Under the pieces are notes generated by a model that did not search any database, was not told the origin of the DNA, and worked only from the letters and a program-made list of their open reading frames with translations. A stretch of 64,000 bases of DNA from GCA-2733415 sp964276095 (GTDB lineage: Bacteria > Bacteroidota > Bacteroidia > Flavobacteriales > Flavobacteriaceae), in contig CAXYDR010000001.1 of assembly GCA_964276095.1 (NCBI GenBank), positions 806,001-870,000 on the forward strand. Reading direction: 5' to 3'. Made by a program: the position numbers and the translations under genes. Positions 33,131 to 42,117 of this stretch are shown here, piece by piece; the stretch's first letter is position 1, and every line of letters starts with the position of its first letter.

Positions 33131-33167
33131 AAATCATTTATTAAGGCTTGAGTTTAATCGAACTTTG
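33125..33167 (+). promoter_or_regulatory. FNR-type promoter of the porin gene
   Basis: Exact box TGATAAAAATCA at 33125-33136; -7 element GAACTTTG (7 of 8) at 33160-33167; centres 33 bp apart; predicted start near 33172, leader about 22 bases. Confidence 0.75.
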
Positions 33168-33193
33168 CAGTAATAATTATAAGCTTATATACT

Positions 33194-34483
33194 ATGAAAA
33201 AAGTTAAACTACTATTTCTTGCTTTATTTTCTTTTTTAGCAAATAATGTAAATGCACAATTAAACATTGATGCAGAATTACGTCCACGTGCAGAATATAG
33301 ACATGGATTTAAAACATTACATACAAAAGGTGATGACCCTACTGTATTTGTATCCCAAAGAACACAATTAAACACTAAGTACACTACTGAAAATTTAAAG
33401 ATTGGGCTTAGCTTACAAGATGTAAGAGTCTGGGGAGATGTTCCAACCTTAAATACCGAAGATAATGCTGGTTTTAATTTACATGAAGCATGGGCAGAAT
33501 TAACATTTACTCCTTCTTTATCATTAAAAGCCGGTCGTCAAGAAATTAATTTAGATGACCAACGTATTTTTGGTAGTGTAAATTGGGTACAACAAGCACG
33601 TAGCCATGATGCTGCAATACTGAAATACAAAAAAGGAAAATTTAAATTAGATTTTGCTGTTGCCTATAATCAAGATAAATACGAACCTGGAAATAGTATT
33701 TACGGAGATGAAAACTCTGCTGTAGCCAATAACTATAAAACCATGCAATATGTATGGATGCATAAAGATTGGAGTGATCTTAAAGCTAGTTTCTTATTAT
33801 TAAATAATGGTGTACAATATATAGATACTGTTGATCCTGATAAAAATGAAACTAGATTCAGCCAAATGGCAGGAACTCACCTTAAGTACAATAAAAACAA
33901 AATTAATTTAGTTTCTAACCTTTACTACCAATTTGGTAAAGATAAGGGTAATAACACTTTAAGTGCTTACTTGTTGAATTTAGAAGCTCATTACAAATTT
34001 ACTAACAAAATTAAATCAGGTTTAGGAGCTGAATTAATAAGTGGTAATGAAAATGGTACTGTATCAAATGGTGATAATAATGCTTTTTCTCCATTATACG
34101 GAACAAACCATAAATTTAATGGATTGATGGATTATTTTTATGTTGGAAACCACGGTAACAATGTTGGTTTATTAGATGTATACTTAAAAACTAAGCTTAC
34201 TCTTAATGAAAAATCTAACTTATATGTTGGTATTCATAATTTTTCTGCAGCAGCTAAAAGTACCAATGTTAAAAAGCAATTAGGTAATGAAATCGATTTA
34301 GTTTTTGCTCATAAACTACAAAAATTTGTTACTCTTAAGGCTGGATACTCACACCTTCTTCCTTCAAAAGGAATGGAAAATCTTAAGGGTAATACTACTG
34401 GAGCAACAAATAATATAGGATGGGTTATGCTTGTCATAAAACCTACATTGTTCTCAAGTACTAATAAAACATCACTTAAATAA
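33194..34483 (+). CDS. Alginate-export-family outer membrane porin
   Basis: A 429-residue beta-barrel with a signal peptide (1-21, FLANNVNAQ). The start LNIDAELRPRAEYRHGF and the strand pair LKAGRQEINLDDQRIFGS are features of the alginate export porin family. Alternating amphipathic strands continue to the C-terminus. The solute is unknown; in this setting nitrate, nitrite or a respiratory substrate is plausible. It is preceded by an FNR-type promoter and followed by a strong terminator. Confidence 0.85.
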   Translation: MKKVKLLFLALFSFLANNVNAQLNIDAELRPRAEYRHGFKTLHTKGDDPTVFVSQRTQLNTKYTTENLKIGLSLQDVRVWGDVPTLNTEDNAGFNLHEAWAELTFTPSLSLKAGRQEINLDDQRIFGSVNWVQQARSHDAAILKYKKGKFKLDFAVAYNQDKYEPGNSIYGDENSAVANNYKTMQYVWMHKDWSDLKASFLLLNNGVQYIDTVDPDKNETRFSQMAGTHLKYNKNKINLVSNLYYQFGKDKGNNTLSAYLLNLEAHYKFTNKIKSGLGAELISGNENGTVSNGDNNAFSPLYGTNHKFNGLMDYFYVGNHGNNVGLLDVYLKTKLTLNEKSNLYVGIHNFSAAAKSTNVKKQLGNEIDLVFAHKLQKFVTLKAGYSHLLPSKGMENLKGNTTGATNNIGWVMLVIKPTLFSSTNKTSLK

Positions 34484-34490
34484 AGTGAAT

Positions 34491-34535
34491 AAAGGCACCT
34501 GCTATTACTCCCAAAAAAAATAGCAAGGTGCCTTT
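34491..34535. terminator. Terminator after the porin gene
   Basis: AAAGGCACC-TGCTATT pairs with AATAGCA-GGTGCCTTT across an A-rich loop (34491-34535), one bulged base. A T-rich stretch follows. Confidence 0.85.
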
Positions 34536-34567
34536 AATTTAATAATAATTTTAAAACACAAATATTT

Positions 34568-35290
34568 ATGACTTTTACAGAAAATAGCACCGTAGCATCA
34601 GTTGTGACAGACAACATTAAAACCGCACATATTTTTAAAAAACATGGAATAGATTTTTGTTGTGGTGGAGGAATTTCATTAGAAAAAGCTTGTGCTAAAA
34701 ACGATGTAGCTTATGATTCATTAATGGCTGATTTATTACTTATTGACCAAACTCAAGATACCAATCAAGATTTTGATCAATGGGAATTAGATGTTTTAAT
34801 AGATTATATTGTAGGTACTCATCATAGCTATGTAACGGAAAACATCACTATTCTATCGCAATATGCTAATAAAGTAGCAAAAGTTCATGGAGAACACTAT
34901 CCTTTTTTAATTGAAGTGAATAAATTATATCATGAAGTTGCCAATGAATTAATTGATCACATGAAAAAGGAAGAACAAATTCTTTTTCCATATATTAAAA
35001 AAATGGTAAACATACAAAACGGAAAAGAACAAGCTGCACCATCTCCTTTTGGAACGGTTAATAATCCTATTAATATGATGGAGGAAGAACATGAAAATGC
35101 TGGTGATATTTTTAAAACTATTTCAAGTTTAACTAGTGGTTACACTACACCAGATGGAGCTTGTAATACCTTTAAAGCTTTATACTCTAAACTAGATGAA
35201 TTTGAACAAGACTTACATCAGCACATTCACCTAGAAAACAACATATTACATCTTAAAGCTATTAAGCTAGAACAGAAATTAAGTTATTAA
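34568..35290 (+). CDS. ric: Iron-sulfur cluster repair di-iron protein (Ric/ScdA/YtfE)
   Basis: A 240-residue protein. The N-terminal ScdA_N domain (DUF542) carries HGIDFCCGGGISLEKAC (residues about 26-42). The hemerythrin domain supplies the di-iron ligands in THHSYV, HGEHYPF, HMKKEEQILFPYI, EEHENAG and LHQHIHLENNILH. Ric proteins repair Fe-S clusters damaged by NO or oxidants. Its place beside the denitrification genes fits nitrosative stress defence. No separate FNR box is seen between it and the porin terminator. Confidence 0.95.
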   Translation: MTFTENSTVASVVTDNIKTAHIFKKHGIDFCCGGGISLEKACAKNDVAYDSLMADLLLIDQTQDTNQDFDQWELDVLIDYIVGTHHSYVTENITILSQYANKVAKVHGEHYPFLIEVNKLYHEVANELIDHMKKEEQILFPYIKKMVNIQNGKEQAAPSPFGTVNNPINMMEEEHENAGDIFKTISSLTSGYTTPDGACNTFKALYSKLDEFEQDLHQHIHLENNILHLKAIKLEQKLSY

Positions 35291-35310
35291 TCCCTATTTT
35301 ATAATCAATC

Positions 35311-35345
35311 ATAAGTCACCTTGTAATAAGGTGACTTATTTTTTT
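35311..35345. terminator. Terminator after ric
   Basis: ATAAGTCACCTT and AAGGTGACTTAT form a perfect 12-bp stem with a GTAAT loop, followed by a run of T. Confidence 0.95.
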
Positions 35346-35376
35346 ATAGCTATCTTACATTGCTTAAAACTGAATT

Positions 35377-36603
35377 ATGCTTACCTTAAAAAAACATAGT
35401 ACAATAGCATTAGGATATTTTTTCTTAATTGCATTTTTAGGAGTTATTTTACGGTTATTCCCAATTGTAAGCATACAATCCAATTACAAGTTTTTAGTGC
35501 ATACACACTCGCACGTAGCTTTACTAGGTTGGGTATACACAGCACTCTCTACTATAATTTTTAAACAGTATTTGCAAAATGCCAATGTAGATAAAAAATA
35601 TAATAGCTTTTTTTGGTTTACACAAGTAACTATAATTGGGATGTTAGTTAGCTTCCCTTTTACGGGTTACGCTTTTCTTTCTATACTATTCTCATCACTA
35701 TTTTTAGTTTCCTCATACATGTTTGCTTGGTTATTTTTCAAGTTCACTACTACTAAGCTAAAACAAAGAAATTCATATAAACTTATTAGAATAGCTTTAT
35801 GGTATATGATTATTTCAAGTTTGGGACCATGGATGCTAGGGATTATTATGCAAACATCCGGACAAGGATCTTCTCTATATAAAAATGCCATATATTTTTA
35901 CTTGCATTTTCAGTATAACGGGTGGTTCATAATAGCTGTTTTAGGAATATTCTTATTTATACTAGAACAAAACGCTATACTATTCACTAAAAAAATGTTT
36001 AACAACTTCTTTTGGTTATTAAATAGCGGAGTTATTGCTACTTTTTTCATTTCTATCCTGTGGATGAAGCCCTCTATTCTAATAAATATTTTATCAGTAA
36101 TAGGAAGTATATTTCAATTAATTGCTTTTGTGATATTACTGAAATCAATTAAAACAAACAAGTTAAAGCTAAACTCAATATTTTCACCATTTTTAGTTAG
36201 TATTTTGAAAATATCATGCGCTCTGTTTCTAGTTAAATTAATCTTACAAATAACTGTGTGTATACCTTTTATAGCTGATTTAGTTAGTTATAATGTAGAT
36301 TTTGTTATCGGCTATATTCACTGGATATTTTTAGGAGTAGTTAGTATTCCAATATTAACTTTTTTGTTCCATTACCAATTAGCTATAAAAAACAAAACAC
36401 TGCTTGGAATATATATATCAGGTTTTATTTTAACTGAAACATTAATCTTTTATAAAGGAATTATAAACTGGTTAGAATTAACAATAATCAATAACTATTA
36501 TCACTACTTGGCAATTGCAAGTAGTATAATTCTTATTGCACTTTTTGGTATTTTCTTAATGCAATTCAAAACTAAAAAAGATTCTATTATCTTAAAACAC
36601 TAA
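35377..36603 (+). CDS. Polytopic membrane protein with HTHSH motif, haem-copper-oxidase-like
   Basis: A 408-residue protein of about eleven or twelve membrane helices. Helix 2 begins VHTHSHVALLGWVYTAL and helix 6 has YLHFQYNGWFII; a later helix has GYIHWIFLGV. This spacing of helix-embedded histidines resembles haem ligands in the haem-copper oxidase/NnrS world, but length and remaining sequence do not let me assign it to NorB, CcoN or NnrS. It sits between ric and a YdeP-type enzyme in an NO-related neighbourhood. A haem- or copper-binding NO-response protein is a reasonable guess only. Its stop overlaps the convergent ydeP-like gene by 17 bp. Confidence 0.7.
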   Translation: MLTLKKHSTIALGYFFLIAFLGVILRLFPIVSIQSNYKFLVHTHSHVALLGWVYTALSTIIFKQYLQNANVDKKYNSFFWFTQVTIIGMLVSFPFTGYAFLSILFSSLFLVSSYMFAWLFFKFTTTKLKQRNSYKLIRIALWYMIISSLGPWMLGIIMQTSGQGSSLYKNAIYFYLHFQYNGWFIIAVLGIFLFILEQNAILFTKKMFNNFFWLLNSGVIATFFISILWMKPSILINILSVIGSIFQLIAFVILLKSIKTNKLKLNSIFSPFLVSILKISCALFLVKLILQITVCIPFIADLVSYNVDFVIGYIHWIFLGVVSIPILTFLFHYQLAIKNKTLLGIYISGFILTETLIFYKGIINWLELTIINNYYHYLAIASSIILIALFGIFLMQFKTKKDSIILKH

Positions 36604-38878
36604 TTACAATACTTTTAGAACTAGGCGTTTTTGCCGTATGGGCAAAACTATCAATAGGCACTAATACATTTGCTTCAGGGAAATAAGTAGCGCAACAGTT
36701 TTTAGGAATGTCATAACCAACGACTTTAAAATTATTTACTGCCCTAGTTACTCCATTAAAAACTGATTGTAAGTTAACTATTTGATGTTCTTGTAGGTTT
36801 TGAACTTTCATATCTTCCCTATTCATCAATATTACTCTTCGCTCATTAAAAATCCCTCTATAACGATCATCAAGTCCGTAAATAGTTGTGTTAAACTGAT
36901 CATGACTCCGAATAGTCATCATTATTAACTCATTATTTTTCAACTTCCAACTAGGTAATTTATTCAAGCTAAAATTTGCTTTACCAGTAGTTGTTTTAAA
37001 ATCCCTTACTCTTGCTCCATTAGGTAAGTAAAATCCAGCAGGTTGCTTTAATTTGCTGTTATAATCATCAAAACCATTTACTACTTCAGCAATATCATCT
37101 CTCACTAAATTATAGTTATCTGCATAACTCAACCAATTAATTTTTGTTCTATTTTTTAGTGTTTCATAAGCGATATTACACACAACCGATACTTCACTCT
37201 TTAATTCCTTAGAACAAGGTTCTAGTATACCTTTAGTTGACGAAACAATACCCATAGAATTCTCTACACTTTGTATTTGCTCTCCAGATTTTTGATAATC
37301 TTTTTCAGCACGTCCTAAACAAGGTAAAATTAGCGCTTCTTTTCCTGTAACTAAATGAGATCGGTTTAATTTAGTACTTACATGTACTGTTAAATCACAG
37401 TTACTCAACGCTTCGGCTGTATAATTTGTGTCAGGAGCTGCAGAAACAAAATTACCTCCTAAACCAAAGAAAACTTTAGCTTCTTTTTTATACATCCCTT
37501 CTATGGCTTCAATAACGGAATATCCATGTTTGGTTGTGGGTTTAAACCCATATTTATCCTCAATTTTGTTTAAAAAGGCTTGAGGTGCAGCTTCCCATAT
37601 TCCAACAGTTCTATCTCCTTGTACATTTGAATGCCCTCTTACTGGACAAGTACCAGCACCTTCTTTACCAATACTCCCTTTTAGTAATAATAAATTTACA
37701 ATTTCACGAATGTTGTCTACTGCATTTTGATGCTGTGTAAGCCCCATTGCCCAACAAATTATAATTTTATTTGTTCCTAAAACTAAATCGGTAATTTGCT
37801 GAATAATATCCTCTGAAACTCCTGATAGTGAAACACACTCTTCATAATCATATGTTTTTAAATCACTTATGAAGTTTTCAAAACCAGAAGTATGACTGTT
37901 TATAAATTCTTTATCAAATACATTTCCTACAGTCTCTTCTTTTTGAAGTAATTTTAGTAAGATCGCTTTAAATAAAGCAACATCACCGTTTATCGTCACT
38001 GGAGCAAATACATCTGCTATTTTAGTTCCGCCTGTAAGCATTTTAAGCGGACTTTGAGGATTGGTGAACTTAATTAAACCAGCCTCAGGTAATGGATTTA
38101 TTGCTATAATTTTACCGCCGTTTTTCTTGCACTTCTCTAAAGCAGTTAACATTCTAGGATGATTTGTAGCGGGGTTCTGCCCTACTACTAATATCAATTC
38201 TGCTTTATGCAAATCATCTAAAGTAACTGATCCTTTTCCAATTCCTAAAGTTTCCGTCAAAGCCTTTCCACTAGCTTCATGGCACATGTTTGAACAATCA
38301 GGCAAGTTTGCAGTACCGAACTCTCTTACAAATAACTGATATAAAAATGCAGCTTCATTAGTGGTTCTTCCAGATGTATAAAATACAGCTTCATCTGGTG
38401 ATTTTAATTTATTAAGATGCTTCCCTACTTTTGAGTATGCATCTTCCCAAGAAATAGGTTGGTAATGTGTTTTCCCATCTCCTAAATACATTGGAGTGGC
38501 TAAACGACCTGATTTACCGATTTCATAATCAGACATTGCTGCAAGTTCATCTACAGAGTTTGTAGCAAAAAAATCAGCTCCTATTGTTTTATTCTGAACT
38601 TCTTCAGCTAATGCTTTCATACCGTTTTCACAGTATTCTCCAAAAACCGAACGTTCATCATCTGGATCTGGCCAAGCGCATCCTGGACAATCAAAACCTC
38701 CTTTTTGATTTACCTTTAGAGAAGTTTTAAAAGCTTCAACAGTGCTCATATATTTTGAAGCGTGTTGAATAGCAGACTTAATTGCTCCAAAACCAACACT
38801 GTTAGTTGGTGGAGTTTTTGTTTTTAAATCCTTAAAATTTTCCGGTGTAGTTGCTTTTTCTATAGCAGATGAACTCAT
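36587..38878 (-). CDS. YdeP/FdhF-family molybdopterin oxidoreductase alpha subunit
   Basis: A 763-residue cytoplasmic molybdoenzyme without signal peptide. An N-terminal pair CPGCAWPDPDDER is typical of the YdeP group (the full 4Fe-4S CxxCxxxC motif is absent). The Mo-bisMGD domain has TSGRTTNEAAFLYQLF, CSNMCHEASG, VGQNPATNHPRML and a C-terminal MopB_CT domain with TIRSHDQFNTTIYGLDDRYRG. The substrate of this group is not established; an acid- and anaerobiosis-linked role has been reported for E. coli YdeP. It depends on the moa/moe operon at 45.5 kb. No FNR box is found in its upstream region. Confidence 0.9.
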   Translation of the reverse strand: MSSSAIEKATTPENFKDLKTKTPPTNSVGFGAIKSAIQHASKYMSTVEAFKTSLKVNQKGGFDCPGCAWPDPDDERSVFGEYCENGMKALAEEVQNKTIGADFFATNSVDELAAMSDYEIGKSGRLATPMYLGDGKTHYQPISWEDAYSKVGKHLNKLKSPDEAVFYTSGRTTNEAAFLYQLFVREFGTANLPDCSNMCHEASGKALTETLGIGKGSVTLDDLHKAELILVVGQNPATNHPRMLTALEKCKKNGGKIIAINPLPEAGLIKFTNPQSPLKMLTGGTKIADVFAPVTINGDVALFKAILLKLLQKEETVGNVFDKEFINSHTSGFENFISDLKTYDYEECVSLSGVSEDIIQQITDLVLGTNKIIICWAMGLTQHQNAVDNIREIVNLLLLKGSIGKEGAGTCPVRGHSNVQGDRTVGIWEAAPQAFLNKIEDKYGFKPTTKHGYSVIEAIEGMYKKEAKVFFGLGGNFVSAAPDTNYTAEALSNCDLTVHVSTKLNRSHLVTGKEALILPCLGRAEKDYQKSGEQIQSVENSMGIVSSTKGILEPCSKELKSEVSVVCNIAYETLKNRTKINWLSYADNYNLVRDDIAEVVNGFDDYNSKLKQPAGFYLPNGARVRDFKTTTGKANFSLNKLPSWKLKNNELIMMTIRSHDQFNTTIYGLDDRYRGIFNERRVILMNREDMKVQNLQEHQIVNLQSVFNGVTRAVNNFKVVGYDIPKNCCATYFPEANVLVPIDSFAHTAKTPSSKSIVISVLR

Positions 38879-38988
38879 AATTAAGCTAATAAATTTCTTT
38901 AAAAGCTAAATATAATGATTGTAGCTCATTTGATAATTAGTAATGTAACTAATTTACTATTCTATAGGTCAATTTTCTTTTATAAAAA

Positions 38989-39019
38989 AAAAGAGGCACT
39001 CGTTATGAGTACCTCTTTT
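38989..39019. terminator. Terminator of the nap operon
   Basis: AAAAGAGGcACTC and GAGTaCCTCTTTT pair with one mismatch around GTTAT; the minus-strand transcript ends in a T-run. It closes the operon that begins with napD. Confidence 0.9.
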
Positions 39020-39039
39020 ATATTTTAATAATTATTTTA

Positions 39040-40260
39040 TTATTTCTTTTTATAACGAAGTTTTCCAATTTCAATTTCTATTGCTGTTTTTGCAAGAATT
39101 GTAAATATAAATGCTCCCATTGCCCATATACCTAGAGTAACTCCTATTTCTACACCTGTTGGAGTGTATTCAACAATTTTACCATAAGAACCAGGAATAA
39201 AACCAGGAACTATTAATCCAAAACCTTTTTCAATCCATATAGCCACAAATAATATAAAGCAAGCAAAAAAGAGCACTTTAAAGTTATTACGTAATTTATG
39301 AAATGTTAATAAAACAGTAGCTAAAACATTTAAAGGGATTGCTGTCCATATCCATGGCATTAATGCGTTTTTCCCATGTAATCCGAAAAATAAATAATAA
39401 GCACTTTCACTATGGTGTGTAGGTGCGTAAAACTCTTTAAACAACTCTGATATTAACATTATTAAATTAATTTGAGCAGCAACTGTTACCACCAAAGCAA
39501 TTTTCTTTATCGTTTTATCAGTAATTTTAAATTCAGTGTTACTTCTAATTACAGCTAAAACAAGAATAATTAGAGCAGGTCCAGCAGCAAAAGCAGATGC
39601 TAAAAAACGAGGTCCCAACAAAGCATTATTCCAAAATGGTCTTGCTTGTAACCCTTGGTATAAAAATGCAGTAACTAAGTGAATTCCTACTGCCCAGAAC
39701 ACTGACAATAAAGCTCCTGGTACATATACATTCTTTTTAGCCTCTTTACCTTGATAATGTCTAAAAAGAATATAAAAAGGAATTGTAATGTTAATAAATA
39801 GATACCCATTTAGCGCTATAACATCCCATGTAAGCATTGAATTAGGGAAATTAAACACACCAATCACTGGTAACATATGCCATAACACGGAAGGCCCTCC
39901 CATATCTGCTACTACAAAAGCCAAACACATTATTAAAGCAGCTACAGCTAATCCTTCACCTATTAATACAGCTTGCTTGAAATCAATATCTTTTAGTACA
40001 TAGGTAGGCATAACCAACATTACTGCAGCTGCAGCAACACCAACTAAAAAGGTGAAATTAGAGATATATAATCCCCAACTTACTCTGTCAGTCATTCCGG
40101 TAACACTTAAACCTTGGTCTAATTGCATTGAATAACAGTACATTCCTACTAACATTACTAGGGTTAAAAATGCCATCCACAAATGGTATTTTTTTGATCC
40201 ATGAGAAATAGTATCGAAACTGTCTTTTACTAAACTCTTTAAAACTTTAAGTTTTTTCAC
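39040..40260 (-). CDS. NrfD/PsrC-like membrane quinol dehydrogenase
   Basis: A 406-residue protein of about ten helices, of the NrfD/PsrC/DsrP family: RVSWGLYISNFTFLVGVAAAAVML is the conserved first quinone-site helix, followed by MGGPSVLWHMLPVIGVFNFPNSMLTWDV and LLGPRFLASAFAAGPALI. It carries no haem. With the adjacent ferredoxin-type subunit it should take electrons from menaquinol and pass them outward. Last gene of the nap operon, 57 bp after the ferredoxin gene, so it likely replaces NapC or NapGH in feeding nitrate reductase. Confidence 0.9.
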   Translation of the reverse strand: MKKLKVLKSLVKDSFDTISHGSKKYHLWMAFLTLVMLVGMYCYSMQLDQGLSVTGMTDRVSWGLYISNFTFLVGVAAAAVMLVMPTYVLKDIDFKQAVLIGEGLAVAALIMCLAFVVADMGGPSVLWHMLPVIGVFNFPNSMLTWDVIALNGYLFINITIPFYILFRHYQGKEAKKNVYVPGALLSVFWAVGIHLVTAFLYQGLQARPFWNNALLGPRFLASAFAAGPALIILVLAVIRSNTEFKITDKTIKKIALVVTVAAQINLIMLISELFKEFYAPTHHSESAYYLFFGLHGKNALMPWIWTAIPLNVLATVLLTFHKLRNNFKVLFFACFILFVAIWIEKGFGLIVPGFIPGSYGKIVEYTPTGVEIGVTLGIWAMGAFIFTILAKTAIEIEIGKLRYKKK

Positions 40261-40317
40261 AACTTTTAAATTTTATAATTTATACTAGCCAAAATGGCTT
40301 TATTAATATTGTCTATA

Positions 40318-41442
40318 CTAGTCCATAAAGTACCAGAACTTTGGTTCTGTTCCTAAATCTTCTTTTAATCTAAACACTTTTTTATTTTCTAAAACCCAAC
40401 GAATAGTACTTTCTGGATCTAATAAATTTCCAAAAATCCTTGCTCCTGTTGGACATGCTTCTACACAAGCGGGGTTTTTACCAGCTCTAGAGCGTTGTAC
40501 ACAAAAAGTACATTTTTCCATTACACCTTTTTTACGTAAACGATTACCTAAATAGTGTTGGTTTTTATTTACTTCGGCTTCAGGAACTTCTGGCTTACTC
40601 CAGTTAAAACGTCTACCATCGTATGGACAAGCTGCCATACAATATCTACATCCTACACACCAGTCATAATCAACAACTACCAAACCATCTTCTTCACGCC
40701 AAGTAGCTTGTACAGGACAAACCTCTACACATGGTGGATTATCACAATGGAAACATTGTGTACCCATATAAAAATGCCCTTCAGCTGGTACTTCATGATA
40801 ATAATTATCATCAGCTTCATTAAAATTAAAGCCTTTACCATCTTTCATTTCATGAATACGAATGTATTGCATTTCTGAATTTCTGTCTTGATTATTTTCT
40901 TCAACACAAGCATTCACACAATCCATATATCCCTGACACTTAGAAATATTGAAAGCATAACCAAATAGAACATCTTCCTCAGCATTTTTAGAAGACATAC
41001 TAATGTTTTTTCCAGTACGCATTTGATAAGAACGAACAAGTCTATCTACTGTACCTTCCTTCTCTTCATCGGTCATTAATTTATAATTCCCTTTAAACTG
41101 CTCTTCCCAATCTATTTGAGCTTTTTCTTTAGTTTCATCATCAGCAATAACACTACATGATGTAGAAACAGCTCCAGCACCAATCATTAAACTTGCCGTT
41201 AACTTTTTAAAAGCCGATCGTCGGTCCATTTTAACATCAAAAACTTGCTCAAATCCATCTTTACGTCTTTCATCACCAATTGATGCATTAACTGCAGCTT
41301 CCATAAAATCATCATTGCTGATTGAGTCTTCTGTATGTGAGTCACATCCGCCAGTTGTTTTACCACAACCACAGGAATCCGAAGATTGTTTTTCTTTACT
41401 ATTTAGGTTCAAAGAGAACCATTTTTTTATACTATCACCCAT
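40318..41442 (-). CDS. NrfC-like 4Fe-4S protein with displaced Tat signal and lipobox
   Basis: A 374-residue ferredoxin of the NrfC/DmsB type. Four cluster motifs are visible: CQGYMDCVNAC, CFHCDNPPCVEVCP, CVGCRYCMAACPYDGR and CTFCVQRSRAGKNPACVEACP. An unusual 72-residue leader, with CGCGKTTGGC, precedes a twin-arginine motif DRRSAFKKL (73-81) and a hydrophobic stretch ending VSTSC (Cys96), which looks like a Tat lipoprotein signal. Such leaders are known from Bacteroidetes TAT-variant oxidoreductases. It bridges NrfD-like quinol oxidation to the periplasmic haem proteins encoded just upstream. Confidence 0.88.
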   Translation of the reverse strand: MGDSIKKWFSLNLNSKEKQSSDSCGCGKTTGGCDSHTEDSISNDDFMEAAVNASIGDERRKDGFEQVFDVKMDRRSAFKKLTASLMIGAGAVSTSCSVIADDETKEKAQIDWEEQFKGNYKLMTDEEKEGTVDRLVRSYQMRTGKNISMSSKNAEEDVLFGYAFNISKCQGYMDCVNACVEENNQDRNSEMQYIRIHEMKDGKGFNFNEADDNYYHEVPAEGHFYMGTQCFHCDNPPCVEVCPVQATWREEDGLVVVDYDWCVGCRYCMAACPYDGRRFNWSKPEVPEAEVNKNQHYLGNRLRKKGVMEKCTFCVQRSRAGKNPACVEACPTGARIFGNLLDPESTIRWVLENKKVFRLKEDLGTEPKFWYFMD

Positions 41443-41484
41443 GATTAATAGTGTTATAATTTCCTCGAAAGGACTATTTAGTTA

Positions 41485-42117
41485 TTATTTACGTTCTTTT
41501 TCTACTTGTGTATTAAATCTTGCTGGCCACTTTGATTCAATGTGTGGCTTATGAGGATTATGACAATTTACACAAGTTAATGATGCTCTTGGAGGTGCCC
41601 AACCGCCTATTCGCTTACCATGAGCCCCACCTTTCCAATCATCAAATTGTTTAGTATGGCACTGGCTACAAAGCGTATAACTTTTATTGAAATCTATTTG
41701 ATTTCCTGTTAAACTCTGAAGGTTATCCATATTTTTACCATCATGACAAGTAATACAGTTCATTGTATTTGCATTAGCATGATTCAAACTGATGTTCCAA
41801 TGCGCCTTTTTATACGACTCATTGTTTTTCTGCATTTCAGACAATGGTTTTGTATGACATTCAGTACAATTATATGATTGTATTTGACTTTTTCTTTCAG
41901 GAATTAAAAAGGTATGATTTCCTTCAGTAATTTCAATAGATTTGATGTGATCAATATAAGCTTCAGATGTTATAGATGTACCATTGTAATCTTTACTCTC
42001 TGCATCAATTCTATCATTTACACTGTGGTATTCATGTTCATTATGACCACAAGAAGATATCATCATAAGACAAAAAACCAAACCACTCCATTTACTTAAT
42101 AAAATATATTTATTCAT
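41485..42117 (-). CDS. Tetrahaem cytochrome c lipoprotein
   Basis: A 210-residue lipoprotein (lipobox LMMISSC, Cys23) with four CxxCH haem sites at about 84, 121, 150 and 182 (CTECH, CITCH, CSQCH, CVNCH) and several spare histidines (HWNISLNHAN, AHGKR) suited as distal ligands. Met at 42117 gives MNKYILL; the longer frame lacks a proper signal. It overlaps napB by 8 bp. It resembles small tetrahaem donors of the cytochrome c3/NrfH-related kind and probably conducts electrons from the NrfC-like subunit to NapB. Confidence 0.88.
   Translation of the reverse strand: MNKYILLSKWSGLVFCLMMISSCGHNEHEYHSVNDRIDAESKDYNGTSITSEAYIDHIKSIEITEGNHTFLIPERKSQIQSYNCTECHTKPLSEMQKNNESYKKAHWNISLNHANANTMNCITCHDGKNMDNLQSLTGNQIDFNKSYTLCSQCHTKQFDDWKGGAHGKRIGGWAPPRASLTCVNCHNPHKPHIESKWPARFNTQVEKERK

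Noticed and set aside
38879..38988. Possible FNR-type box upstream of the YdeP-like gene (TGATTGTAGCTCA, TGATAATTAG)
   Set aside because: Neither has the second half-site at the right spacing, and no -7 element fits.
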